This document shows positions 1-6,578 of a stretch of 23,301 nt of DNA, in pieces. The position numbers were made by a program, and so were the translations under genes. The notes beneath the pieces are model-generated. The model saw nothing but the letters and a program-made list of their open reading frames with translations, ran no database searches and was not told the origin of the DNA. The DNA lies in assembly GCA_036518955.1 (NCBI GenBank), contig DATDMG010000460.1, forward strand, positions 1 through 23,301, given 5' to 3'. Each line of letters begins with the position of its first letter. The first letter of the stretch is position 1. The DNA comes from DATDMG01 sp036518955. Lineage in GTDB: Bacteria; Actinomycetota; Actinomycetes; Actinomycetales; Kineosporiaceae.

Positions 1-2
1 TC

Positions 3-545
3 CGGCGGGCCTGGGCGCTGGCCCGGGGAGCACGCCCGGACGCCGGCCTGCACCTGGACCCGGACGCCGACCTGGCCCGCCGCGCCGAGCAGACACTCGG
101 AACCCCGGCGTTCAGCGCCCTGGCCGCCACCAGCGGACTGCCGGAACGGGAACTGGTCCGCTGGGCGCTGGCCTGGCGCCAGGGTGGTGCCATGGGCTTC
201 GACGTGCTCCGATCCCCCGCAGTCCCGACACCGCGCGATCGGGACTGCGGGGAGCGCACGGACGGCGACCTCGCCGGCACGCCGACCGCTGACCTGCTGG
301 CGGCCGCCCGCGCCGCGCTGGCCGAAGTGTCCGGGACCCGCCCGGTGGTGCGAGCCAACCGGGTCACCAGCGGCACCTGGCAGTTGCGGTGGGGCCCCGA
401 CCGGCGCTGGTACCCCTACCGGCGACGGCAGGGCCACTGGGAACCCGCGGGCGCGCCCGACGCCGACCCGGCGGCAGGGCTCGGCATCGGCCGGCCGGTC
501 AGCAGGGGCGCCGTGCCCGGAACGCCAGCACCACCGCGACGGTGA
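3..545 (+). CDS. SWIM zinc finger family protein, C-terminal part (5' truncated)
   Basis: An open frame enters from the left edge and ends in TGA at 543-545. The visible 180 residues are the C-terminus only. The end of the protein carries a Trp/Tyr-rich block (LRWGPDRRWYPYRR, then GHWEPAGAPDADPAAGL) that I recognise from the tail of actinobacterial SWIM zinc-finger proteins, which are thought to bind DNA or protein near SWI2/SNF2 helicases. An earlier ALAWRQGGAMGFDVL segment fits the same family. The Cys/His cluster of the SWIM domain itself lies outside the window, so the assignment rests on the tail alone. The ATG at 192 is internal: the reading frame and codon bias continue upstream without a break. 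A hairpin follows immediately. Confidence 0.6.
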   Translation, partial: RRAWALARGARPDAGLHLDPDADLARRAEQTLGTPAFSALAATSGLPERELVRWALAWRQGGAMGFDVLRSPAVPTPRDRDCGERTDGDLAGTPTADLLAAARAALAEVSGTRPVVRANRVTSGTWQLRWGPDRRWYPYRRRQGHWEPAGAPDADPAAGLGIGRPVSRGAVPGTPAPPRR

Positions 546-547
546 CG

Positions 548-567
548 CCGACCCGAGGACGGGTCGG
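548..567 (+). terminator. Terminator-like hairpin after SWIM gene
   Basis: A perfect 8-bp stem (ccgacccg / cgggtcgg) closes a four-base loop (agga) two bases after the stop codon. There is no T tract, which is usual for high-GC actinobacteria. Its position favours a terminator for the upstream gene. Confidence 0.55.
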
Positions 568-607
568 GCGCGCGCTCCGATGACCCGCCCGTCCGACCAC
601 CGGCCCC

Positions 608-683
608 GCCTCTTCCCAGCCTTCCCGCCTCTTCCCAGCCTTCCCGCCTCTTGCCGACCTGGCCGCCTCCTCCCAACCTGCCC
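608..683. repeat. 19-bp tandem repeat, four units
   Basis: Four head-to-tail 19-base units lie at 608-626, 627-645, 646-664 and 665-683. The first two are identical (gcctcttcccagccttccc). The third and fourth are degenerate but keep the gcctc start and the phase. The block is strongly pyrimidine-rich on the plus strand and lies between the SWIM terminator and the riboswitch. Lengthwise decay from one end suggests slippage expansion. No function can be assigned. Confidence 0.85.
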
Positions 684-846
684 GCCGCCGACGGGTACCG
701 TCGAGCGGCACCTCCTTTCCGACATGAGCTCTGTCGGTCATCCGACTCCGCGACCGACGGCGAGCACAGCGCGTCAGGCGAGCAGGGCGCGGGGGCGCCG
801 AAGAGTCGCGCGGGGTACGACCAGGCGTGTACCGTCGTCCTGACCT

Positions 847-948
847 GTTGTGACGGTGCGGGAAGCCGGTGAAAGTCCGGCGCGGTCGCGCCACTGTGGC
901 CGGCCCCGAGGTTCGGAGCCGGGAGTCAGACCCCACCCCGTCACCAAC
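847..948 (+). promoter_or_regulatory. Cobalamin (B12) riboswitch
   Basis: The conserved core is plain: gggaagccggtgaaagtccg at about 860-879, the B12-box core gcgccactgt at 888-897, and the downstream agtcaga block at 924-930. The outer P1 helix can form between gttgtgacggtg (847-858) and caccccgtcaccaac (934-948). It sits about 40 bases upstream of cbtB in the leader. The family binds adenosylcobalamin or related corrinoids and switches expression off when B12 is plentiful. The ribosome site (aggagg, 976-981) can pair with the preceding tccct (971-975), so control of translation initiation is the likely mode, though transcription control is not excluded. Confidence 0.93.
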
Positions 949-986
949 ACCACCACGTGGGGACGCGTGATCCCTAGGAGGTTCTG

Positions 987-1202
987 ATGGCCGCTACCGC
1001 CGCACTGCCCACCCCGGTCGCCGCTCCTGCACCCATCCCGGTCCGGCAGATCCTGCCGTGGGCAGCCTTCGGCATCCTGCTGTCCGTTCTGGCGATCTAC
1101 TTCGTCGGAGCCGAGCAAGGCGCCACGTCGCTGATCTCGGGCCGCGTCGTCCACGAATTCACCCACGACGGCCGTCACGCTCTCGGCTTCCCCTGCCACT
1201 GA
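987..1202 (+). CDS. cbtB: Cobalt transporter subunit CbtB
   Basis: This 71-residue protein has one transmembrane helix (about residues 21-42) and a short C-terminal tail with spaced histidines (H56, H60, H64) ending in PCH with H71, the hallmark of CbtB. CbtB works with CbtA in a predicted B12-regulated cobalt uptake system in the cytoplasmic membrane, supplying cobalt for corrin synthesis; the tail histidines are the presumed metal ligands. The ATG at 987 has a near-perfect aggagg six bases upstream. The riboswitch directly in front, and cbtA 19 bases behind, make the assignment firm. Confidence 0.93.
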   Translation: MAATAALPTPVAAPAPIPVRQILPWAAFGILLSVLAIYFVGAEQGATSLISGRVVHEFTHDGRHALGFPCH

Positions 1203-1221
1203 TCCTCACCGATCCCGCGAG

Positions 1222-1977
1222 ATGGCACGCACCTTCCTGGTGCGCGGCTTGGCCGTCGGCCTCGCCGCCGGTCTGGCGGCGTTCGTGTTCGCCTGGGTGT
1301 TCGCCGAGCCGAGCATCACCGCCGCGATCGGATTCGAGTCGGCCCACTCCGCACCGAATGCCCATGATCCCGAGCTGTTCTCCCGCACCGTGCAGTCGAC
1401 GGTGGGGCTGGCGGTGGCGGTGCTGGTCTACAGCACCGCCCTCGGCGGCATCTTCGGAGTGGTCTTCGCCTTCGCCTACGGACGGCTCGGGCCCCTCGAC
1501 GCCTACGCCACCGCCCTGGTCGTCGCCGTGCTCGGGTTCGTCACCGCGCAGCTCGTCCCGTTCCTGAAATACCCGGCCAACCCGCCCTCGATCGGCAACT
1601 CCGACACCATCGGACGGCGGACCACGCTGTACTTCGCGATGATCGCCATCAGCGTGCTCGCCGGGATCCTGGCCGTGCTGCTGGCCCGCACCTGGAGCCC
1701 TCGAACCGGGACGCCGACCGCGGTGCTGGCCGCCGTCGGCGTGTTCGTCGTGGTCGTCTCGCTGTGCGCCTGGGGTCTGCCCGGGGTGGACGAGGTGCCC
1801 GCCGACTTCCCCGCCACACTGTTGTGGCAGTTCCGGCTCGCCTCCCTGGGCACCCAGGCCGTGACCTGGACCACGCTCGGCGTGGGGTTCGGAGCGTGGA
1901 CCCACTGGCGGTTGCGCGCCGGCGCCGCCTCGTCCGCTGCCAGGGTTCGTCAGACCGAAGGAGCCGCTCCGCAGTGA
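1222..1977 (+). CDS. cbtA: Cobalt transporter subunit CbtA
   Basis: CbtA is the multi-spanning partner of CbtB in B12-regulated cobalt uptake. The 251-residue product shows about six hydrophobic helices (near residues 6-28, 58-85, 93-112, 136-155, 163-184 and 205-225) and the family signature PFLKYPANPP at 113-122 followed by the GNSDTIGRRT loop. Start ATG 1222 follows cbtB by 19 bases; the ribosome site is weak (gcgag), so the two genes probably depend on one message under the riboswitch. The tail after residue 235 is polar and poorly conserved in appearance. Length is normal for the family. Confidence 0.92.
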   Translation: MARTFLVRGLAVGLAAGLAAFVFAWVFAEPSITAAIGFESAHSAPNAHDPELFSRTVQSTVGLAVAVLVYSTALGGIFGVVFAFAYGRLGPLDAYATALVVAVLGFVTAQLVPFLKYPANPPSIGNSDTIGRRTTLYFAMIAISVLAGILAVLLARTWSPRTGTPTAVLAAVGVFVVVVSLCAWGLPGVDEVPADFPATLLWQFRLASLGTQAVTWTTLGVGFGAWTHWRLRAGAASSAARVRQTEGAAPQ

Positions 1978-2038
1978 TCAGGAGGGCAGCCGCAAGCCAG
2001 CGGCCCCGAAGGGCACGTATCTGACCGTGACGGGCCGG

Positions 2039-2068
2039 CCAGCCGTGTCGGAGCTGCGCCACGGCTGG
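2039..2068 (+). terminator. Hairpin downstream of cbtBA
   Basis: Perfect 9-bp arms ccagccgtg / cacggctgg flank a 12-base loop about 60 bases after the cbtA stop. No T tract follows. It is a plausible end for the cbtBA transcript in the gap before the convergent DUF1345 gene; the remaining sequence between 2069 and 2241 shows nothing I recognise. Confidence 0.4.
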
Positions 2069-2241
2069 GCTCGGACGCTCTTCACGCTCCAGGACGCGTC
2101 GGCGCGGGTGCCACGCTGGCGAAGCGGCTCGTCGGACTGTGTCCGTCGGGCTCGGCGGTGCTGGCCGTCTCGCGACTACCCACGAGTGCGGCCGTCGTCA
2201 ACGGCCCGGCGACCTCGCCAGCTCCGTCGTGGGCGGTGGGC

Positions 2242-2925
2242 CTACTTGGCGAGTCCGGCGACGAGATTGATGGTGGTCGCGATGATCACCGCGCCGAACA
2301 GGTACGACAGCAGAGCGTGCCACAACACGGTGGACCGGATGCTGGAGGAGTTGAGGTCGGTATCGGAGACCTGGAACGTCATCCCGACGGTGAAGGCCAC
2401 GTAGGCGAAGTCCAGGTACTGGGGGCGGCCCTCCTGCTTGAAGTCGATGCCACCGTCGGGGCCGAGGTAGTAGAGCCTGGCGTAGCGGAGGGTGAACACG
2501 GTGTGGACCACCAGCCAGGACACGATCACCGACAGGATCGCCAGCGTGATCGCCACCGTGGGTCCGATGGCATCACCCTTGGCCGCGCCGAGCAGGATGA
2601 CGTCGCCCACACCGAGCAGGCTCGCCACCGCCGCCAGCAGCAGGAGGACATCGGTGATCGACTGCGAGGGATCCTGACGAACCGCGAGCGCCGCGGTCCG
2701 GTCGGGGTCCGCCCGCCCGATCATGACCCAGACCCAGCCGAGGAAGAACGCCGCGAACACGTCCCATCCCCCCAGCGGCGCGACAGCCACCAGGCCGGCC
2801 CGCGCCAGGAGCACCGCGACCACGATGCCGGGGACGAGGCAGAACGCCACCCGCGTGCCCGCGGTGGCGTCGGCGACCGCCAGGGGTGCGGGCGCGTCGC
2901 GCTGGCCCAGCTGCCTCGTACTCAT
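2242..2925 (-). CDS. DUF1345 family membrane protein
   Basis: The 227-residue protein has about six predicted membrane helices (around residues 25-48, 53-70, 90-112, 122-147, 172-187 and 203-225) and the DUF1345 signature DFAYVAFTVGMTFQVSDTD at 172-190, followed by the family-typical ending HALLSYLFGAVIIATTINLVAGL. The family is widespread in bacteria but its function is unknown; it is an inner-membrane protein. Start ATG 2925 is the first methionine after an inverted repeat at 2940-2962 and gives a full-length protein. It lies alone between convergent cbtBA and the XRE/membrane pair upstream, separated from the latter by 84 bases. Confidence 0.9.
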   Translation of the reverse strand: MSTRQLGQRDAPAPLAVADATAGTRVAFCLVPGIVVAVLLARAGLVAVAPLGGWDVFAAFFLGWVWVMIGRADPDRTAALAVRQDPSQSITDVLLLLAAVASLLGVGDVILLGAAKGDAIGPTVAITLAILSVIVSWLVVHTVFTLRYARLYYLGPDGGIDFKQEGRPQYLDFAYVAFTVGMTFQVSDTDLNSSSIRSTVLWHALLSYLFGAVIIATTINLVAGLAK

Positions 2926-2939
2926 AGTGCATCAAGCAC

Positions 2940-2962
2940 AGATGACACGCTGCTTGTCATCT
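2940..2962. promoter_or_regulatory. Inverted repeat upstream of the DUF1345 gene (possible operator)
   Basis: Perfect 8-bp arms agatgaca and tgtcatct are separated by 7 bases (cgctgct), 15 bases upstream of the DUF1345 start codon. Arm length, spacing and position suit a dimeric regulator site rather than a terminator. No regulator can be named. Confidence 0.45.
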
Positions 2963-3009
2963 CGAGACGTCACGTTCGGCGTGCGGGACGGCGCCTCGAG
3001 CCGCGGGTC

Positions 3010-3456
3010 TCAGCTCCTGCGCCTGAGGGTGAACTGGGTGACGGCCTGGACGAAGCCCCCGGCCGCGAGCAGGTACAGATACGGCTCGGCGGAGGCGTAC
3101 CCGTCGTGGAACCAGCGATAGCCGGCCACCCCCGCGAGCATTCCCACGATGGCGAGGAAGCCGGCTCCGCGCGACGTCAGGCCGATGAACCGGGCCCGCT
3201 CGTCGATCGACTCGTAGCGGTCACGGTGCCGTCGACGGAGGGCGGCGTAGCTGAACATCACCCCGGGAACCAGCAGGCCGGCCCCCAGGGCGGCCCCCGT
3301 CGTCCAGGAACCACCCAGCGCCCAGGCCAGCGTGCAGGTGGCAGCCAGGCCGGCACCGGCCGCGAGCGCGATCCCGAGGTCCGCCCCTGCGCCACGAACA
3401 GGGGACGGCGATCCCGGCAGGTCAGACGCTCCCGGGAGATTCGTGGGGTTCGACAT
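3010..3456 (-). CDS. Small membrane protein paired with the XRE regulator
   Basis: This 148-residue protein has a polar N-terminal 25 residues, then four hydrophobic segments in two pairs separated by a basic, charged loop (RRRHRDRYESIDERARFIG). That arrangement resembles the DUF2178-type partners that often sit beside small XRE regulators, but I cannot name the family with certainty. Start: ATG 3456 has gaggag seven bases upstream; an upstream in-frame TTG at 3471 overlaps that ribosome site and is unlikely. The gene overlaps the 3' end of the XRE gene by 35 bases, so the two are co-translated. The C-terminus ends in a basic RRRS. Confidence 0.8.
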   Translation of the reverse strand: MSNPTNLPGASDLPGSPSPVRGAGADLGIALAAGAGLAATCTLAWALGGSWTTGAALGAGLLVPGVMFSYAALRRRHRDRYESIDERARFIGLTSRGAGFLAIVGMLAGVAGYRWFHDGYASAEPYLYLLAAGGFVQAVTQFTLRRRS

Positions 3457-3667
3457 GGAAGATCTCCTCAACAGCCAGACCGAAGAAGCGGGCCAGCTCG
3501 AGCGCCAGTGGTAAGGACGGGACGTACCGGCCGGTCTCGATCGCGTTGATCGTCTGCCGCGACACGCGGAGGACCGCGGCCAGGTCCTGTTGGGGCATCC
3601 CGCGGGCAGTGCGCAGTTCGCGAACGCAGTTCGTCACCGTCGGCGTGTCTGCCTTCGCCCGCCCCAT
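3422..3667 (-). CDS. XRE-family transcriptional regulator
   Basis: An 81-residue cro/C1-type helix-turn-helix protein. The HTH spans about residues 14-68, with the recognition region QQDLAAVLRVSRQTINAIETGRYVPSL-like (residues 26-52) and the usual FFGLAVEEIF end. Small stand-alone regulators of this type (YozG/YgzD-like) normally control a neighbouring membrane protein gene, here the overlapping one. Start ATG 3667 has no ribosome site, but a -10 element lies 8 bases in front of it, so the message is probably leaderless. A perfect inverted repeat spans the -35 to -10 interval, which suggests autoregulation. Confidence 0.92.
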   Translation of the reverse strand: MGRAKADTPTVTNCVRELRTARGMPQQDLAAVLRVSRQTINAIETGRYVPSLPLALELARFFGLAVEEIFHVEPHESPGSV

Positions 3668-3675
3668 GCCACGTA

Positions 3676-3711
3676 AAGCTAGCTTGCCAATTCCCGCACT
3701 GTCAAGCTAGC
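3676..3711 (-). promoter_or_regulatory. Promoter and inverted-repeat operator of the XRE gene
   Basis: On the minus strand a -35 TTGACA (3705-3700) and a -10 TAGCTT (3681-3676) are 18 bases apart, and the start codon begins 8 bases after the -10. Perfect 9-bp arms gctagcttg (3678-3686) and caagctagc (3703-3711) with a 16-base spacer overlap both promoter boxes, as expected of a repressor site. The region is also locally AT-rich. Confidence 0.7.
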
Positions 3712-3818
3712 CATACATCACGGGGCCGGTGGACACGTCATCCGGGGGCGCGGTGGTGCTGGTGCGGTCGCGGGGGGCGCCGTGCGCCACCTGTCGCCCA
3801 TCCCCTAGCGTCGCGGAC

Positions 3819-5075
3819 GTGGAACCACGGATGGACGGGTCGCCGGTCCTGCCCGCGCCGGACGAGGTGGACGGCGGCGTCACGGGGGTCGGACCACGGT
3901 GGCTGCCGCTGGTGGCCGTGATCCTGCTGGCGCTCAACCTCCGTCCGGCGGTGAACGCGCTGGGAGCGGTTGTCCCGGAGATGCGCGACGACACCGGGCT
4001 GTCCGCCTCGGTCACCGGGGTGCTGCTCTCCCTGCCGATGATCGCGTTCGCCGTCGTCGGGTTCGCGGCGCCCGGACTCGCCGCCCGCGTCGGGGCGCAC
4101 CGCACGGTGGTGGCCGCGCTGCTGGCTCTCACGATCGGCCAGGCGCTGCGGGTCGCCGTCCCCGGCGCGCCGGGTCTGTTCTCCGGGTCGCTGCTCGGGC
4201 TGGCCGGGATCGCCCTGGCGAACGTCGTGCTCCCCGGGCTGGTTCGGCTGCACTTTCCGGACCGGATCCCGCTGATGACCGCCACCTACACCACCCTGCT
4301 CACCATCGGAGCGGCCGCCTCCGCGGCCCTCGCCAACCCGCTCGAGCACGCCCTGCACGCGGACTGGCGGACCGGCATCGGCTCGTGGGCGGTCGCCTCC
4401 GGGCTGGCGCTGGTGCCGTGGGTCGCGCTGACGGTCCGGGGAACGGCGGAGGGCGGGATCTCGACCGGCGGCACCAGGCTGCCGCTGCGAGCTCTCGCCC
4501 GCAGCGGGGTCGCCTGGATACTGTCGACCTACTTCGGCGTCCAGGCGACGCTCGCCTACGTCACGTTCGGCTGGCTCCCGGCGATCCTCACCGATGCCGG
4601 GATGAGCCGGACCAGCGCCGCCTATCAGTCCGCGGTCATCATGGTCGCGGGCGTCGTGCCCGCCATGCTGGTCTCCCCGCTGCTGGACCGCATGCGCCGT
4701 CCGCAACTGCTCGTCGTCGGCCTGGCCGGGTGCTATGTCGCGGGGTTCTCGGGCCTGGCCGTCGCGCTCCACCCCTCCGTCGTGGTCGTGTACTCGGTGC
4801 TGATCGGCATCGGGACCGCCGCGTTCCCGGTGGCGCTGACCCTGATCCCGATGCGATCGAGGACGGCGATCGCCACCACGAGCCTCTCCACGTTCGTGCA
4901 ATGTGCGGGCTACTCCATGGCGACGCTCGGGCCCTTCGCCTTCGGCCTGGTCGACGAGCTCACCGGCGGCTGGCGCGTTCCGCTGCTCTGCCTGAGCGCG
5001 CTGGCGGTCGTGCAGGCGCTGGCCGGTGCCCGTGCCGTCCGGCCCGGATTCGTGGAGGACGACGTGGCGAGCTGA
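3819..5075 (+). CDS. MFS transporter, CynX/NimT family
   Basis: A 12-helix major facilitator. After a short Pro/Asp-rich lead-in the first helix runs LPLVAVILLALNLRPAVNALG; LRPAVNALGAVVPEMRDDTGLS followed by VTGVLLSLPM is the pattern of the CynX/NimT group (cyanate and 2-nitroimidazole transporters; many members uncharacterised). The substrate cannot be read from sequence. Start is uncertain: GTG 3819 lies 7 bases after a TAGCGT -10-like element (3806-3811) and would be leaderless, giving 418 residues; ATG 3831 is the alternative, and the frame is open back to 3729 but that part has poor coding character. The 418-residue form fits the family. It is divergent from the XRE operon. Confidence 0.87.
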   Translation: MEPRMDGSPVLPAPDEVDGGVTGVGPRWLPLVAVILLALNLRPAVNALGAVVPEMRDDTGLSASVTGVLLSLPMIAFAVVGFAAPGLAARVGAHRTVVAALLALTIGQALRVAVPGAPGLFSGSLLGLAGIALANVVLPGLVRLHFPDRIPLMTATYTTLLTIGAAASAALANPLEHALHADWRTGIGSWAVASGLALVPWVALTVRGTAEGGISTGGTRLPLRALARSGVAWILSTYFGVQATLAYVTFGWLPAILTDAGMSRTSAAYQSAVIMVAGVVPAMLVSPLLDRMRRPQLLVVGLAGCYVAGFSGLAVALHPSVVVVYSVLIGIGTAAFPVALTLIPMRSRTAIATTSLSTFVQCAGYSMATLGPFAFGLVDELTGGWRVPLLCLSALAVVQALAGARAVRPGFVEDDVAS

Positions 5076-5108
5076 CGCCCGGACCTCGGCCGGCGCCGCG
5101 GAAGCGTC

Positions 5109-5145
5109 TATGCCTACACTATGCGCATCCGTGTGCATAGGGGGT
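5109..5145 (+). promoter_or_regulatory. Promoter and operator of the RHH-fusion gene
   Basis: A -10 element TACACT (5115-5120) is overlapped by an inverted repeat: ctatgc (5119-5124) and gcatag (5135-5140), extendable to 8 bp with one mismatch. A third tatgc copy is at 5109-5113. The ribosome site agggggt (5139-5145) lies just before ATG 5150. The position over the transcription start suits autorepression by the encoded ribbon-helix-helix domain. No convincing -35 is visible. Confidence 0.6.
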
Positions 5146-5149
5146 CCCG

Positions 5150-6490
5150 ATGGGCCGGGCGAACGTGTACCTGCCGGACGATCTCGAGCGCCGGGTCAAG
5201 GCGGCCCGGATCCCTGTCTCGGAGGTCTGCCAGCAAGCCCTGCTGGCCGCGGTGGAGGCGGCGGAGGCGCAGGGGCCCGGGCTGGACCCGGCTGCCCGCG
5301 ACCTGTACGCACGCGGTGCGGAAGCGGGGCGGCGGTGGGCACGCGCCGCCACCTCCGTCACCCTCCTCGCGCTCGTGCGCGACCAGCGCCTGGAGCGGAT
5401 TCCCCCCGACCAGCTGCCCGAGTCCTGGTACTCGCTCAACGAAGGACTCACCACCGCCTGGGAGGCGGGCTTCCTCGAGGCTGCCCGCACCGTGGCCCGC
5501 GCGGCCGTCAACGGCTTCACGTCGTCGCCGGGTAGCGCCACGCCCGGCGAACAGTCCGCCGAACAGACCGGCGACCAGGCCGACCTCACCGCGGAGGCGC
5601 GCCCCGCCGTCCAGGCGCCGGACCTGGGCGATGGGTCCACCAGCTACATCGGTGTCGACCATGCCGGTCGACGCATCGCCTTCGACCCGCACGCCGCGGT
5701 GTCGGACGACAAGAGCCCGCTGTTCGCCGTCCTCGGTCCCGCCGACCAGCGCGCCCGGTTGGCCCTGTCCATCGGCCAGGACGCCGCCTGCCGGGGTGCC
5801 GCCGTCGTGATCCTCGACCTGTCCGGGCAGCTCAGCCCGCGCGCCCGTGGCCTGGGCAAGATCGTGCGCCTGCCGACCGCCGGGCCCCCGCCGATGCCGA
5901 GCCTCGACGCGCTCCTGGGGTCGGAGGGCGGCCTGCGCGGGCTGTGGGAGGTGTTCACGGAGCTGTCGACGGTCGGCGGGAGCCTGTTCCCGGCGGCCGC
6001 CGGGTCGTCCCGGGATCTTGTCACGCCCGGCTACGTCACCGTGCTGACGGTTTCTGGTGACGGACCGCTCGGCGGTGCCCTGGGCGCGATGAACGCCCTG
6101 CGGGCGTTGGCCGAGCTGACGACGAGAGCCGCTCACCCGCGGCTGCTGCTGGTCGACCTGCCCACCGGAGTCACCGTTCCCAGCCAGCTCGCGGCCGCGT
6201 TGGGGCGGTTCGTCCGCACGGCTCGGCAGAACGGCGTCGCGTTGGGTCTGTCGGCGGGGAGCGCCGACGCGGTCGCCGACGTGGGCGGGGCCGGCGCCCT
6301 GCTGTCCACGGTGTTCGCCTTCCCGACGAGCAGCCCGGTCGAGGCCGACCGGCTGCGCGACCTCCTCGGCGCCAACGCGCCGATCCTGCTGAACCCGCCG
6401 GGCTTCGTGCCCCGAGCCGAGGACGAGGTGTGGTGCACGATGCGCGACCTCGCCGGTCGCCTCGGACGGGTCCGCCTCGACGCCAGCTGA
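5150..6490 (+). CDS. Ribbon-helix-helix domain fused to a degenerate HerA/VirD4-like ATPase domain
   Basis: Residues 2-40 (RANVYLPDDLERRVKAARIPVSEVCQQAL) form a CopG/CcdA-like ribbon-helix-helix DNA-binding fold. Residues 45-120 are helical, 121-160 an acidic linker. Residues 165-446 follow the order of HerA/VirD4/TraC-type ATPases: FAVLGPADQRARLAL (192-206) sits where the P-loop should be but lacks the GKS/T, then VVILDLSGQL (219-228), a strand LLLVDLPTGV (332-341) at the Walker B position without Glu, the VALGLSAGS segment (363-371), FAFPTSSPVEADRLRDLLG (389-407) and the family-like ending MRDLAGRLGRVRLD. This suggests a DNA-associated protein that has lost ATP hydrolysis. The HerA link is my reading of motif order, not a search result. 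Expressed alone from its own promoter. Confidence 0.75.
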   Translation: MGRANVYLPDDLERRVKAARIPVSEVCQQALLAAVEAAEAQGPGLDPAARDLYARGAEAGRRWARAATSVTLLALVRDQRLERIPPDQLPESWYSLNEGLTTAWEAGFLEAARTVARAAVNGFTSSPGSATPGEQSAEQTGDQADLTAEARPAVQAPDLGDGSTSYIGVDHAGRRIAFDPHAAVSDDKSPLFAVLGPADQRARLALSIGQDAACRGAAVVILDLSGQLSPRARGLGKIVRLPTAGPPPMPSLDALLGSEGGLRGLWEVFTELSTVGGSLFPAAAGSSRDLVTPGYVTVLTVSGDGPLGGALGAMNALRALAELTTRAAHPRLLLVDLPTGVTVPSQLAAALGRFVRTARQNGVALGLSAGSADAVADVGGAGALLSTVFAFPTSSPVEADRLRDLLGANAPILLNPPGFVPRAEDEVWCTMRDLAGRLGRVRLDAS

Positions 6491-6519
6491 TCGACGGGCG
6501 GAGTCTCGAGGTCGTCCGC

Positions 6520-6542
6520 GGGCCCCCCGGACCGAGGGGCCC
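6520..6542. terminator. Bidirectional terminator-like hairpin
   Basis: Perfect 7-bp GC arms gggcccc / ggggccc with a 9-base loop lie between the convergent ends of the RHH-fusion gene (6490) and the CDF gene (6579). Confidence 0.5.
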
Positions 6543-6578
6543 TGGACCGTGCCTGCCGGGGTTGCCGCGGCTGCTCGC

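Noticed and set aside
608..683. Considered as a CRISPR array or origin iterons
   Set aside because: No spacers, units too short and degenerate, and no DnaA boxes or replication genes nearby.
2158..3549. A long open frame on the plus strand across the DUF1345 and membrane protein genes
   Set aside because: It is antisense to well-supported genes, rich in Arg/Gly/His/Gln, and has no domain or ribosome site; such frames arise from high GC.
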